From: UBA10649 sp964597445
GTDB taxonomy: Bacteria > Actinomycetota > Actinomycetes > S36-B12
DNA length: 12,781 nt
Direction of reading: 5' to 3'
Assembly (NCBI GenBank): GCA_964597445.1
Contig: CAZQXO010000053.1
Location: 1-12,781 of the forward strand
Within the stretch, counting starts at the first letter, position 1; each line of letters starts with the position of its first letter. The position numbers and the translations under genes are program-made. This document shows, one piece after another, positions 1 through 7,196 of this stretch. Under the pieces are notes generated by a model. That model saw nothing but the letters and a program-made list of their open reading frames with translations. It did not search any database and was not told the origin of the DNA.

Positions 1-1184
1 TGCGCTGGACCGCGGGCTACGACACCGACGTGCGCTCCTTCGTCAACGTCATCGCCACGCCCAAGGGCGGGACACACGTGTCCGGCTTCGATCGGGCCAT
101 CGTGAAGGTCCTCAACGAGCAGGCGAAGTCCGCGCGCGTCCTCAAGGCCAGTGACGATGCGATCACCAAGGATGACGTGCTCGAGGGACTGGTCGGAGTG
201 ATCGCCGTGCGCGTGCCGGAGCCGCAGTTCGAGGGGCAGACCAAGGAGGTCCTCGGCACGCCGGCCGCATCCCGCATCGTCTCCGCGGTCGTGACGAAGG
301 AGCTCGCCAAGTGGCTCACGGCCCCGCCTCGGGGGGAGAAGGCGGCGGCACGCTCCGTGCTGGAGAAGGTTGCTGGGGCCATGCGCGCACGAGTGGCCGC
401 CCGCACGCAACGGGACACCCAGCGCCGCAAGAACGCACTGGAGTCCTCCGCCCTACCGGCGAAGCTCGTCGACTGCCGCAGCGATGACCCGGAGCGCACC
501 GAGCTCTTCATCGTCGAGGGCGACAGCGCGCTCGGCACCGCGAAGATGGCCCGTGACGCGGAGTTCCAGGCACTCCTGCCGATCCGGGGCAAGATCCTCA
601 ATGTCCAGAAGGCGTCGCTGGCCGAGATGCTCAAGAACACCGAGTGCGCCTCGATCATCCAGGTGATCGGCGCGGGATCGGGCCGCTCCTTCGATCTCGA
701 CCAGGCACGTTACGGCCGCATCATCCTCATGTCGGATGCCGACGTGGACGGTGCGCACATCCGCACCCTGCTGCTCACCCTCATCCACCGCTACCTCACG
801 CCCCTGCTCGAGGCCGGGCGCGTCTTCGCAGCCATGCCCCCGTTGCACCGCATCGACGTGCTCGGCAGCGGCGGCAAGCCGGGCGAGGTGCGCTACACCT
901 ACACCGACGCCGAGATGAGGGCCACCGTGAAGGAGCTGGAGAAGAAGGGCCGGCGATGGAGGGATCCGATCCAGCGCTACAAGGGCCTGGGCGAGATGGA
1001 CGCTGCGCAGCTGCGGGACACGACCATGTCCATCGGGAGCCGCCAACTGAGGCGGATCCAGGTCAAGGATGCGGAGGCTGCCTCGAGGGTGTTCGATCTG
1101 CTGATGGGCAGTGACGTGGCGCCCCGCAAGGAATTCATCATCGCGGGCGCAGGGTCCCTCGATCGCGAGAGCATCGACGCCTGA
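1..1184 (+). CDS. parE: DNA topoisomerase IV subunit B (ParE), C-terminal part, 5' truncated by window edge
   Basis: This is the ATPase subunit of topoisomerase IV, which with ParC decatenates and relaxes DNA. The reading frame is open from base 3, and 393 residues are visible before the TGA at 1182-1184. The first visible residues (RWTAGYDTD) already match the transducer domain, so the GHKL ATPase domain lies upstream of the window. The TOPRIM domain is clear: EGDSA is encoded at 516-530, PIRGKILNVQKA follows, and the metal-binding DADVDGAHI begins at 735. The QRYKGLGEM motif lies near the end. EGDSALGTA and GAGSGRSFD are the actinobacterial ParE forms; GyrB normally has EGDSAGG, so ParE is preferred. 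It is a housekeeping gene that probably marks the chromosomal flank of the catabolic cluster. The next gene starts 9 bases after the stop, so read-through into sbtA is likely. Confidence 0.93.
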   Translation, partial: RWTAGYDTDVRSFVNVIATPKGGTHVSGFDRAIVKVLNEQAKSARVLKASDDAITKDDVLEGLVGVIAVRVPEPQFEGQTKEVLGTPAASRIVSAVVTKELAKWLTAPPRGEKAAARSVLEKVAGAMRARVAARTQRDTQRRKNALESSALPAKLVDCRSDDPERTELFIVEGDSALGTAKMARDAEFQALLPIRGKILNVQKASLAEMLKNTECASIIQVIGAGSGRSFDLDQARYGRIILMSDADVDGAHIRTLLLTLIHRYLTPLLEAGRVFAAMPPLHRIDVLGSGGKPGEVRYTYTDAEMRATVKELEKKGRRWRDPIQRYKGLGEMDAAQLRDTTMSIGSRQLRRIQVKDAEAASRVFDLLMGSDVAPRKEFIIAGAGSLDRESIDA

Positions 1185-1193
1185 GGCGGCACC

Positions 1194-2171
1194 GTGGACC
1201 TCCAAGCCTCTCTTGAGCTCGCGCTCGTCAATCTCACCTCTCCGCCCGTCCTCGCCTTCGTGCTGGGGCTCATCGCGGTGGCTGTGCGGACCGACCTGCG
1301 CCTGCCCGATGCGGTCTACCAGGCGACATCGATGTATCTCCTGCTCGCCATCGGCATCAAGGGCGGCGTCGCCCTGCGCGAGGCGTCTCCCGGAGAGATC
1401 GCCTGGCCACTCGTGGCCACGCTCCTGCTGGGCCTGTCGATCCCGGTCGGCGCCTTCTGGCTGCTGCGGGTGCTCACCCCGCTCGGTCGCGTCGACCGCG
1501 GTGCGATGGCCGCTCACTACGGGTCGACGTCGCTGGTCACCTTCACCGCGGCCATCGTCTTCCTCGAGGCGTCCGCCATTCCCTTCGAGGGGTTCGTCGC
1601 CACCTTGCTCACGGTGCTGGAGATCCCCGGCATCGTCGTCGGCCTGCTCCTGGCCCGCGGACTGCGCGGCGGCGGGATGGGCGAGACCCTGCGCGAGGTC
1701 GTCTTCGGTCGCTCGGTCCTCCTGCTGGTCGGCGGGCTCGCCATCGGCTTCCTCACGGGCCCGGTCGGCTACCTGCGCGTAGAGCCGTTCTTCGGCGACC
1801 TCTTCACGGGAGTGCTCACGCTGTTCCTCCTCGAACTGGGCATGCTCACGGGCCGGCAGCTCGCCGCGGTGCGGCAGGCGGGTCCCGGCCTGATCGTCTT
1901 CGCGCTCGGCTTCCCGCTGATGGCTGGCTTCGCCGGGGTGGTCGGCGGCACCCTCGCCGGCATGCAGGTGGGCGGCGCCATGATCCTGGGCGTGCTGTGC
2001 GCGAGCGCGTCCTACATCGCGGCGCCGGCGGCAGTCCGCCTCGCCCTGCCCGAGGCCAAGCCCTCCATCACCTTGGCGAGCAGCCTTGGCATGACATTCC
2101 CGTTCAACCTCATCGTCGGCATCCCGGTCTACCTGCTCATGGCCGAGATCGTGGGATCGTGGCGGGGATAG
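1194..2171 (+). CDS. sbtA: SbtA-family sodium-dependent bicarbonate transporter
   Basis: This 325-residue membrane protein should import bicarbonate with sodium, as cyanobacterial SbtA does. It is hydrophobic throughout, with about ten membrane segments in two halves, as in the family. Recognisable segments are LAIGIKGGVAL (residues 51-61), HYGSTSLVTF (108-117), LELGMLTGRQL (213-223) and the conserved CASASYIAAPAA (269-280), followed by a PSITLASSLGMTFPFN-type stretch. It starts at GTG 1194, nine bases after the parE stop, with GAGG at the stop codon serving as a weak ribosome site; the next gene, 46 bases downstream, is its expected PII partner. Family membership is seen directly. Bicarbonate as substrate is known for the cyanobacterial members and is inferred here, because actinobacterial members are little studied. 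Confidence 0.88.
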   Translation: MDLQASLELALVNLTSPPVLAFVLGLIAVAVRTDLRLPDAVYQATSMYLLLAIGIKGGVALREASPGEIAWPLVATLLLGLSIPVGAFWLLRVLTPLGRVDRGAMAAHYGSTSLVTFTAAIVFLEASAIPFEGFVATLLTVLEIPGIVVGLLLARGLRGGGMGETLREVVFGRSVLLLVGGLAIGFLTGPVGYLRVEPFFGDLFTGVLTLFLLELGMLTGRQLAAVRQAGPGLIVFALGFPLMAGFAGVVGGTLAGMQVGGAMILGVLCASASYIAAPAAVRLALPEAKPSITLASSLGMTFPFNLIVGIPVYLLMAEIVGSWRG

Positions 2172-2205
2172 GCGTGAGGCATGACGCGCGGCACGCACAG
2201 GGGCT

Positions 2206-2212
2206 GAGGAGG
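2206..2212 (+). promoter_or_regulatory. Strong ribosome binding site of the sbtB-like gene
   Basis: GAGGAGG lies five bases before the ATG at 2218. It fixes this start and suggests SbtB is translated independently of sbtA, whose stop is 46 bases upstream. Confidence 0.7.
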
Positions 2213-2217
2213 CTCGC

Positions 2218-2535
2218 ATGACAGACGGGACTGGCGGGCACGGAAGCGTGACCTGCCTGACGATCGTGGCCGAGATCGTGCTCGAGGACCGCCTCCTCGC
2301 GGTCATCGAGGAGTGCGGCGCGCGCGGCTGGACGGTCTCGATGGCGCAGGGGCACGGTCCAAGCCACCACGGCGTGTCAGGCATCGAGGGCGGCAACGTG
2401 CGCGTCGAGACGCTCGTCACCGAGGACGTGGCCAGCCGGATCTGGGCTGCCCTGGAGAGGGACTTCTTTCCCCACTACGCCGTGAGCGCGTGGGCCTACG
2501 ACGTGCGCGTGGCGCGACTGGCGCGCTACTCCTGA
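2218..2535 (+). CDS. sbtB: SbtB-like PII-family signalling protein
   Basis: This 105-residue soluble protein resembles SbtB, the PII-like trimer that binds adenine nucleotides and controls SbtA. Visible PII features are a first beta-alpha unit (LTIVAEIVLEDRLLAVIEECGARGWTV, residues 14-40), a glycine/histidine-rich T-loop (about 43-60, GHGPSHHGV), then the second beta-alpha unit ending in AWAYDVRVAR. Its length is typical. It ends in LARYS and has no C-terminal CGPxxC redox switch of the kind seen in some cyanobacterial SbtB proteins, so redox control of that type is not expected. Its place directly behind sbtA is the strongest support for the specific assignment. Sequence alone gives only moderate similarity, and a generic PII-like protein is the alternative. 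Confidence 0.8.
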   Translation: MTDGTGGHGSVTCLTIVAEIVLEDRLLAVIEECGARGWTVSMAQGHGPSHHGVSGIEGGNVRVETLVTEDVASRIWAALERDFFPHYAVSAWAYDVRVARLARYS

Positions 2536-2539
2536 GCGA

Positions 2540-3061
2540 TCAGACCTCGATCGGGCGCAGGCGTCCCGTGTGGACGTCGTAGACGGCTCCGCCCACCCGA
2601 GTGCCCGGGGGGAGCAGGGGATTGGCACGCACGCGCACAACATCGAGGCCGAGGCTCGCGTCGACGTCATCGCTGGTGCGGAACTCGACGCTGCGGGTGT
2701 CCGTGCCCTGCTCCGCGCGAATGGTGGCGTGAATGTCCGCCTCGCTCGACCCCACCATGCGGCAGTCGGTGTGCGGCATGATGAGGATGCGCTGCACTCC
2801 CAGCAGGTAGGCGGCCAGCAGCAGAGTGCGCTGCACGTCATCGGTGACGCGGGCGCCGGCATTGCGCAGGATCTTGACGTCCCCGGGCTGCATTCCCACG
2901 ACCGAGAGCGGATCGATGCGCGAGTCGATGCAGGTGACGATGGCCAGGCCGCGGGCGGCGCGCCCGGTGAGGTCGCTGCCGGCGTAGCCCTCGGCGTGCC
3001 CCGCGTTGGCCTCGAGCACGTCCTCGAAGGCCTCGGCCGGAAAGCGCTTGGAGTCAGGCAC
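2540..3061 (-). CDS. Beta-class carbonic anhydrase
   Basis: This enzyme interconverts CO2 and bicarbonate with a zinc ion. Numbered from the upstream ATG at 3085, it has VTCIDSR with C52, D54 and R56, and HTDC with H105 and C108, which are the beta-class zinc ligands and the Asp-Arg dyad. The order and spacing, including RNAGARVTDDV, resemble the short actinobacterial type of Mycobacterium tuberculosis Rv1284. I chose GTG 3061 (173 residues): GGAGAGG at 3071-3077 stands nine bases before it, and it overlaps the Rieske stop by only eight bases. ATG 3085 (181 residues) has GGAGG twelve bases away and a 32-base overlap; ATG 3070 directly abuts the Shine-Dalgarno sequence. It is the last gene of the catabolic operon and converges on sbtB, with four bases between the stops. 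No convincing terminator hairpin lies between them. Confidence 0.9.
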   Translation of the reverse strand: MPDSKRFPAEAFEDVLEANAGHAEGYAGSDLTGRAARGLAIVTCIDSRIDPLSVVGMQPGDVKILRNAGARVTDDVQRTLLLAAYLLGVQRILIMPHTDCRMVGSSEADIHATIRAEQGTDTRSVEFRTSDDVDASLGLDVVRVRANPLLPPGTRVGGAVYDVHTGRLRPIEV

Positions 3062-3449
3062 CGGGCGCATCCTCTCCGCGCGCATGGGCTAGCAGTGCCT
3101 CCCTGAGCGAGAGCGCCTGCGTCGCCTCGGGAAGCTCCACCTCGACCATGCCGTCCGCCACTCGCGCAGGGTAGACGGTCAGGGCCGCACCCGCCGTGCC
3201 CTGGAGGGCGCCGGTCCGCAGGTCGTAGCGCCACCAGTGCGAAGGGCACGTGATGATGCCGTCGCGGCAGACCCCGCCCTCGAGGGATGCGCCCTTGTGC
3301 AGGCAGTCGGCCGACACGGCTCGCGCGCAGCCGTCCACCATGGCCACGAGGACGCCCACGCTCCCATGCTCGAAGCGGCGAGGCGCCGCCATGACCTCCG
3401 CCACCGTGAATGTCGGGATCCAGCAGGTGCGGGCGGTCGATGAGGTCAT
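3054..3449 (-). CDS. Rieske [2Fe-2S] ferredoxin-like protein
   Basis: This is a 131-residue single-domain Rieske protein. The cluster ligands are C49 and H51 (CLHKG) and C68 and H71 (CPSH), so both CxH and CxxH boxes are intact; the flanking HWWRYDLRTG strand is also typical. There is no catalytic dioxygenase domain and no signal peptide, so a cytoplasmic electron carrier is likely. The ATG at 3449 overlaps the tautomerase stop (ATGA), which sets the start; longer readings upstream are only shadows of the tautomerase gene. Two roles fit: reductive reactivation of oxidised catechol 2,3-dioxygenase iron, as the plant-type ferredoxin XylT does in TOL plasmids, or electron supply to a ring-hydroxylating enzyme encoded outside the window. 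The sequence cannot decide between them. The C-terminal 25 residues (LSLREALLAHARGEDAPGA region) extend beyond the core fold. Confidence 0.87.
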   Translation of the reverse strand: MTSSTARTCWIPTFTVAEVMAAPRRFEHGSVGVLVAMVDGCARAVSADCLHKGASLEGGVCRDGIITCPSHWWRYDLRTGALQGTAGAALTVYPARVADGMVEVELPEATQALSLREALLAHARGEDAPGA

Positions 3450-3658
3450 GTCTTCGGGGGAAGCGCACCCGGGCGCGCGACGGAGAAGGGCTGGCCCCCG
3501 ATGCCCCACTCGTCCGCGCTGATCTCGTAGATGGCGACACGGATGCGATCGAGCGGCACGTCGAGGGTGTCCGCCATGCTCTGGCTGAGGCTGCGGATAA
3601 GCGCGTGCTTCTGCTCGACCGTGCGCCCTTCGACCATGGTGACCTGGATCAGCGGCAT
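3446..3658 (-). CDS. dmpI: 4-oxalocrotonate tautomerase
   Basis: This small enzyme converts the enol form of 4-oxalocrotonate (2-hydroxymuconate) to the keto isomer that the decarboxylase uses. The 70-residue protein starts MPLIQV, giving the catalytic N-terminal proline after methionine removal. Counting from that proline, R11 (in VEGR), R39 (in RIRVAIYE) and the aromatic W50 (in EWGIGG) stand exactly where Arg11, Arg39 and Phe50 do in the classic enzyme. The C terminus is slightly longer than the 62-residue prototype. The start at 3658 overlaps the decarboxylase stop by ten bases, and the stop overlaps the Rieske start, so translation is coupled. With decarboxylase and tautomerase adjacent, the oxalocrotonate branch of meta-cleavage is clearly encoded. 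Confidence 0.93.
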   Translation of the reverse strand: MPLIQVTMVEGRTVEQKHALIRSLSQSMADTLDVPLDRIRVAIYEISADEWGIGGQPFSVARPGALPPKT

Positions 3659-4428
3659 GGGACCTCCACGGTGCCGAGTCGATCGATCCTCGCGACGACG
3701 GTGTCTCCCGGGGTGACGGCGAACGCCGCCGTGCAGGCACCGGACAGCACGGTCATCCCGGCCGCGAGGCCCTCGCCGCGGCGGGCGAGGGCTCGCACGA
3801 GCCAGGCGACGGAGGAGGCCGGATGGCCGAGCACCGCGGCACCAGCAGCGGTGGCGACGACCTGGCCGTTGACCTCCAGGACGACGCCGAGCAGGCGAAG
3901 GTCGATGCCTGTCGGATCGACCAACTGCGAGCCGGTGATGAAGCCTGCGGACGAGGAGTTGTCTGCCACGACGTCCGGCAGCGTGAAGGAGTAGCCGGCG
4001 AAGCGTGAGTCGAGCACGTCTATGGCCGGCATCACGGCGGCCGTCGCCGCGAGGACGTCGCCGGCCCCGATATCGGCTCCCTCTAGGTCGTCGCCGATGA
4101 GGAAGGCGATCTCCGCCTCCACGCGCGGCTGGATGAAGCGATCGACGACGAGGGCCTCGCCGGGATCGATGCGCATGTCGTCGGTCAGCCATCCGTAGAG
4201 CGGCTCGCTCACATTCATCTGCTTCTGCTTGGCCTCGCTCGTGAGCCCGAGCTTGGCGCCGACGACGCTGTTGCCCTGGGCGATGCGATCCGCCACGACC
4301 TGCGCCTGGACGTCGTACGCCGTCGCGATGTCGAAGTCGCCGTAGTCGCCCGTGAGGGCCGTCGTCGCTGTGCGGGTGCGCACCGCGGACGTGAGGCGCG
4401 ATGCTGCCTCCTGAACGGGAAGGCTCAT
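3649..4428 (-). CDS. dmpH: 4-oxalocrotonate decarboxylase (2-oxo-3-hexenedioate decarboxylase)
   Basis: This enzyme decarboxylates 2-oxo-3-hexenedioate to 2-hydroxypenta-2,4-dienoate, releasing CO2. The 259 residues match DmpH/XylI in length and motifs: GAKLGLTS (57-64), the metal-binding E104 and E106 in RVEAEIAF, DSR (140-142), and VVADNSSS (153-160) with FITG, which separates decarboxylases from the related hydratases. AGAAVLGHP (195-203) is shared by both families. It is a paralogue of the hydratase gene at 6405-7196 in the same operon, as is usual for complete meta pathways, where the two enzymes form a complex. The ATG at 4428 overlaps the aldolase stop (ATGA). A hydratase function is the main alternative but is less likely given these motifs and the neighbouring tautomerase. 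Confidence 0.9.
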   Translation of the reverse strand: MSLPVQEAASRLTSAVRTRTATTALTGDYGDFDIATAYDVQAQVVADRIAQGNSVVGAKLGLTSEAKQKQMNVSEPLYGWLTDDMRIDPGEALVVDRFIQPRVEAEIAFLIGDDLEGADIGAGDVLAATAAVMPAIDVLDSRFAGYSFTLPDVVADNSSSAGFITGSQLVDPTGIDLRLLGVVLEVNGQVVATAAGAAVLGHPASSVAWLVRALARRGEGLAAGMTVLSGACTAAFAVTPGDTVVARIDRLGTVEVPCR

Positions 4429-5453
4429 GCGGTGACCTCCGCCTCGGCGTGCTTGCGAGCCAGTTCCAGCGCGACGTCGATGATCATGTCCTCCTGTCCG
4501 CCCACCACCTGGCGGCGGCCCAGCTCGAGAAGGATCTCCGAGACCGGCACGTTGTAGCGGTCGGCGGCGCGCTCCGCGTGAAGGAGGAAGCTGCCGTACA
4601 CACCCGCGTAGCCGAGCAGGAGTCCGGCGCGGTCGATGACCTGCTGGCGGGGCATGAGCGGCCGGACGACCTCCTCGGCGACGTCCATGAGCACCAGGGG
4701 ATCGACCCCGGTCTCGATGCCGTACTTCGTGGACACGGCGGCCAGGATCTCGGTGGGGCAGTTGCCCGCCCCGGCGCCGAGCCCTGCCGATGTGCCGTCG
4801 AGGTTCTTCGCCCCCTCCTCATAGGCCGCGATGGAGTTGGCGACGGCCATGGCGAGGTTGTTGTGGGCGTGCACGCCCAGGGGGATGTCGAGCGCCTTGA
4901 CCAGCGCACTCACCCGCCGGCGCACATCCTCGACCGTCATGGCTCCGGCCGAGTCCGCGATGTAGATGGTGTCGGCACCGTAGGACTGCATGAGCAGCGC
5001 CTGCTCGACGAGGCCCTCGGGGGAGTTCATGTGGGCCATCATGAGGAATCCGATTGCCTCCATGCCGAGTTCCTTGGCCACCTTGATGTGCTGCTCGGTG
5101 ATGTCCGCCTCCGTGCAGTGGACCGCGATCCGCGCCACGGATACGCCGAGCTCGCGCACCTCGCGCAGGTCGTCGGCCAGGCCGATGCCGGGCAGCATGA
5201 GGCACGCGATCTGCGCCTGCTGGGCGGTCTCGCAGGCCTTGGCGATGAGTTCCTTCTCCGGCACCGCGGAGAAGCCGTAGTTGAAGCTCGATCCGCCGAG
5301 TCCGTCGCCGTGGGCGATCTCGATCACCTGCACGCCAGCGGCATCCAGGCCCGCCACGATCTTGATGACGTCCTCCGCGTAGTACTGGTGGCTGATCGCA
5401 TGCGAGCCGTCGCGAAGCGTGGAGTCGATGAGGCGGTAGTCGGTGGCGGTCAT
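4425..5453 (-). CDS. dmpG: 4-hydroxy-2-oxovalerate aldolase
   Basis: This divalent-metal aldolase cleaves 4-hydroxy-2-oxovalerate into pyruvate and acetaldehyde. The 342-residue protein has the HMGL-like TIM barrel with R14, D15 and H18 in STLRDGSH, the metal ligands H195 and H197 in GVHAHNN, and Y286 in the C-terminal part. All correspond to DmpG active-site residues (R17, D18, H21, H200, H202, Y291). The C-terminal communication domain that contacts the dehydrogenase is present (QQVIDRAGLLLGYAGVYGSF region). The ATG at 5453 overlaps the dehydrogenase stop, as expected for partners of a channelling complex in which acetaldehyde passes directly to the next active site. HsaF- and MhpE-type enzymes have the same fold and chemistry, so the exact substrate side chain is not fixed by sequence. 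Confidence 0.95.
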   Translation of the reverse strand: MTATDYRLIDSTLRDGSHAISHQYYAEDVIKIVAGLDAAGVQVIEIAHGDGLGGSSFNYGFSAVPEKELIAKACETAQQAQIACLMLPGIGLADDLREVRELGVSVARIAVHCTEADITEQHIKVAKELGMEAIGFLMMAHMNSPEGLVEQALLMQSYGADTIYIADSAGAMTVEDVRRRVSALVKALDIPLGVHAHNNLAMAVANSIAAYEEGAKNLDGTSAGLGAGAGNCPTEILAAVSTKYGIETGVDPLVLMDVAEEVVRPLMPRQQVIDRAGLLLGYAGVYGSFLLHAERAADRYNVPVSEILLELGRRQVVGGQEDMIIDVALELARKHAEAEVTA

Positions 5454-6361
5454 GCGGGGATCCCTTCACGGTGATCGGCGATGGCCTCGCCGACACGCAT
5501 CGCAGCGGCGGTCATGATGTCGAGATTGCCGGCGTAGGGGGGCAGGTAGTCGCCCGCGCCCTCGACCTCGAGCAGGACAACGACGCGGTGGGGCACGACG
5601 CCTCCCGGCGTGTTGTAGGGGCCCTCCTCGATCACCGGGGGGTTCTTGAGCCGATAACCCGGGACGTACTGCGCGACGTCCTTCTCCATGGCGTAGACCG
5701 ATTCGAGCACCGCGTCGTGGTCGGTGCCCTCCGGCAGGGCCCCGAACACGGTGTTGCGCATGATGATGGGCGGCTCGGCCGGATTCAGGATAATGATCGC
5801 CTTGCTCGTCTCGGCGCCGCCGATCTCGCGCAGCGCGGTGGAGGTCGTCTTGGTGAACTCGTCGATGTTCTGGCGTGTGCCGGGCCCCGCGGACTTGGAC
5901 GAGACCGTGGACACCATCTCGCAGTAGGGCAGGCTGGGCACCGCGCGGCGGATGGCGTAGGCCATGGGCGTCGTGGCCTGGCCGCCGCACGTGACCATGT
6001 TGATGTTGGGCGCGTCGAGGTGCTCGGTGAGATTCACCGCGGCGATGACCTTGGGGCCCCGCGCTGCCGGCGTCAGGTCGATCGCCGTGATGCCGGCGTC
6101 GGCGTACTTCTTGTAGTGGCGCACGTGGACGTAGGCACTCGTGGCATCGAAGACCATGTCGAAGTCGTCGCCGTGCTCGAGCACCCAGTCCGGGCCTTCG
6201 TGCGGCGCGTCCAGCCCGAGCGACTTGGCGCGGGCCAGGCCGTCCGATGCGGGGTCGATGCCCACCAGCGCGGTGAGCTGCAGCTTGTCGCTGCGCAGCA
6301 TCTTGACCATGAGATCGGTCCCGATGTTGCCGGAGCCGACGATGGCACATCGCAGGGGCAT
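5450..6361 (-). CDS. dmpF: Acetaldehyde dehydrogenase (acylating)
   Basis: This enzyme oxidises acetaldehyde with NAD+ and coenzyme A to acetyl-CoA, the last step of the lower meta pathway. The 303-residue length is typical of DmpF/MhpF/HsaG. It opens with a Rossmann GSGNIG motif (residues 9-14). The catalytic cysteine is C125 in MVTCGGQA, and the conserved ILNPAEPP (191-198) and MRNTVFG (201-207) stretches follow. The start is ATG 6361, with GAAGGGA about seven bases upstream. It is the only member of the lower-pathway block whose start does not overlap the gene before it: a 43-base gap separates it from the hydratase stop. It forms a complex with the aldolase encoded next. Confidence 0.95.
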   Translation of the reverse strand: MPLRCAIVGSGNIGTDLMVKMLRSDKLQLTALVGIDPASDGLARAKSLGLDAPHEGPDWVLEHGDDFDMVFDATSAYVHVRHYKKYADAGITAIDLTPAARGPKVIAAVNLTEHLDAPNINMVTCGGQATTPMAYAIRRAVPSLPYCEMVSTVSSKSAGPGTRQNIDEFTKTTSTALREIGGAETSKAIIILNPAEPPIIMRNTVFGALPEGTDHDAVLESVYAMEKDVAQYVPGYRLKNPPVIEEGPYNTPGGVVPHRVVVLLEVEGAGDYLPPYAGNLDIMTAAAMRVGEAIADHREGIPA

Positions 6362-6404
6362 GCCGTGTCCCTTCTGTCAGGTCGTGCTCGTCACGTCGTG
6401 CGGA

Positions 6405-7196
6405 TCAGGTGGTGCGCAAGGTGATGGGGCCGAGCCGGTCGAACTCCGCGCGGAACACGTCGCCGCGCGCGAAGGGCACCGCTGCGTGGAGTGCGCCCGT
6501 CATGATGATCGCGCCGGCGGGCAGGGTGACACCCAGGGGATGCAGGGTGTTGGCCAGCCAGGCCACGGCATCGATCGGCCCGCCGAGGGCAGCGGCTCCC
6601 GCTCCGGTCGCGATGAGTTCGCCATTTCGGGTGAAGACCATGCCGATGAGCGCGGGATCGAAGTCGCCGAGGGGGACGACGCGGCTGCCGAAAGCCACGG
6701 CGCCGTTGGAGGCGAGGTCCGAGACCGTGTCAGCGAGCTTGATCTTCCAGTCGGCGATACGGCTGTCGACGATCTCGAGGGCCGCGACGAGCCCCCTGGT
6801 GGCCTCCCAGGCCTGGGCGGCCGTGCAGTGCGGGCCGGAGAGCGGGGCATCGAGCACCACGCAGATCTCAGCCTCCATGCGCGGGGCGATGTAGCGGTCG
6901 CACGGAACCTCGCCGCCGTCGGGATAGACCGTCGACCCCAGGACGGGTGCGTAGTCGGGCTGGTCCACGCCGAGCATCTCCTGCATCGGCTTGCTCGTGA
7001 GGCCGAGCTTGTAGCCGATGATCGAGTCGCCCTCGGCGAGCAGGCCCGCGACCAGGCCCTGCTGGACGGCGTAGGCGTCCTCGACGGTCATGTCCGGGAA
7101 GCGATCGGTGAGCGGCGCGATCGGAGTGCGCTCTCGCCGCGCCGTGAGGAGCGCCTGCGACATGTCGCGGATCTGGTCGGGCTGGGGTCGGGTCAC
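6405..7196 (-). CDS. dmpE: 2-hydroxypenta-2,4-dienoate hydratase (2-keto-4-pentenoate hydratase)
   Basis: This enzyme adds water to 2-hydroxypenta-2,4-dienoate to give 4-hydroxy-2-oxovalerate, the aldolase substrate. The 263-residue protein shares the fumarylacetoacetase-like fold of the decarboxylase paralogue. It has GYKLGLTS (61-68), E108 and E110 in RMEAEICV with E141 in EIVDSR as likely metal ligands, and the hydratase-type LASNGAVAFG (161-170) in place of the decarboxylase VVADNSSS. The start is GTG 7196, overlapping the IclR stop as GTGA. An internal ATG at 7163 is possible but would remove 11 residues of a normal-length N terminus. Coupling of regulator and hydratase translation suggests they are always made together. 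Confidence 0.91.
   Translation of the reverse strand: MTRPQPDQIRDMSQALLTARRERTPIAPLTDRFPDMTVEDAYAVQQGLVAGLLAEGDSIIGYKLGLTSKPMQEMLGVDQPDYAPVLGSTVYPDGGEVPCDRYIAPRMEAEICVVLDAPLSGPHCTAAQAWEATRGLVAALEIVDSRIADWKIKLADTVSDLASNGAVAFGSRVVPLGDFDPALIGMVFTRNGELIATGAGAAALGGPIDAVAWLANTLHPLGVTLPAGAIIMTGALHAAVPFARGDVFRAEFDRLGPITLRTT

Noticed and set aside
1..1184. Gyrase subunit B as identity of the first gene
   Set aside because: EGDSALGTA and GAGSGRSFD are ParE-type; GyrB would have EGDSAGG at this place.
453..2420. 655-codon open frame on the minus strand across parE, sbtA and sbtB
   Set aside because: It is antisense to three genes with clear family motifs, and its translation is low-complexity (Asp/Glu/Arg/His-rich) with no domain. 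Long antisense frames are common in GC-rich DNA.
2530..2571. Intrinsic terminator between the convergent sbtB and carbonic anhydrase genes
   Set aside because: Only short stems are visible (CTGA-GCGA-TCAG at 2532-2543; CGGG...CCCG near 2552-2568), with no U-tract. Too weak to call.
3450..3740. N-terminal extension of the Rieske protein by 97 codons
   Set aside because: The added part lies inside the tautomerase and decarboxylase genes in another frame and resembles no domain; ATG 3449 forms a normal ATGA coupling.
4401..5474. 357-codon plus-strand frame opposite the aldolase
   Set aside because: Antisense shadow of a gene with intact catalytic residues; the translation is histidine- and valine-rich without recognisable structure.
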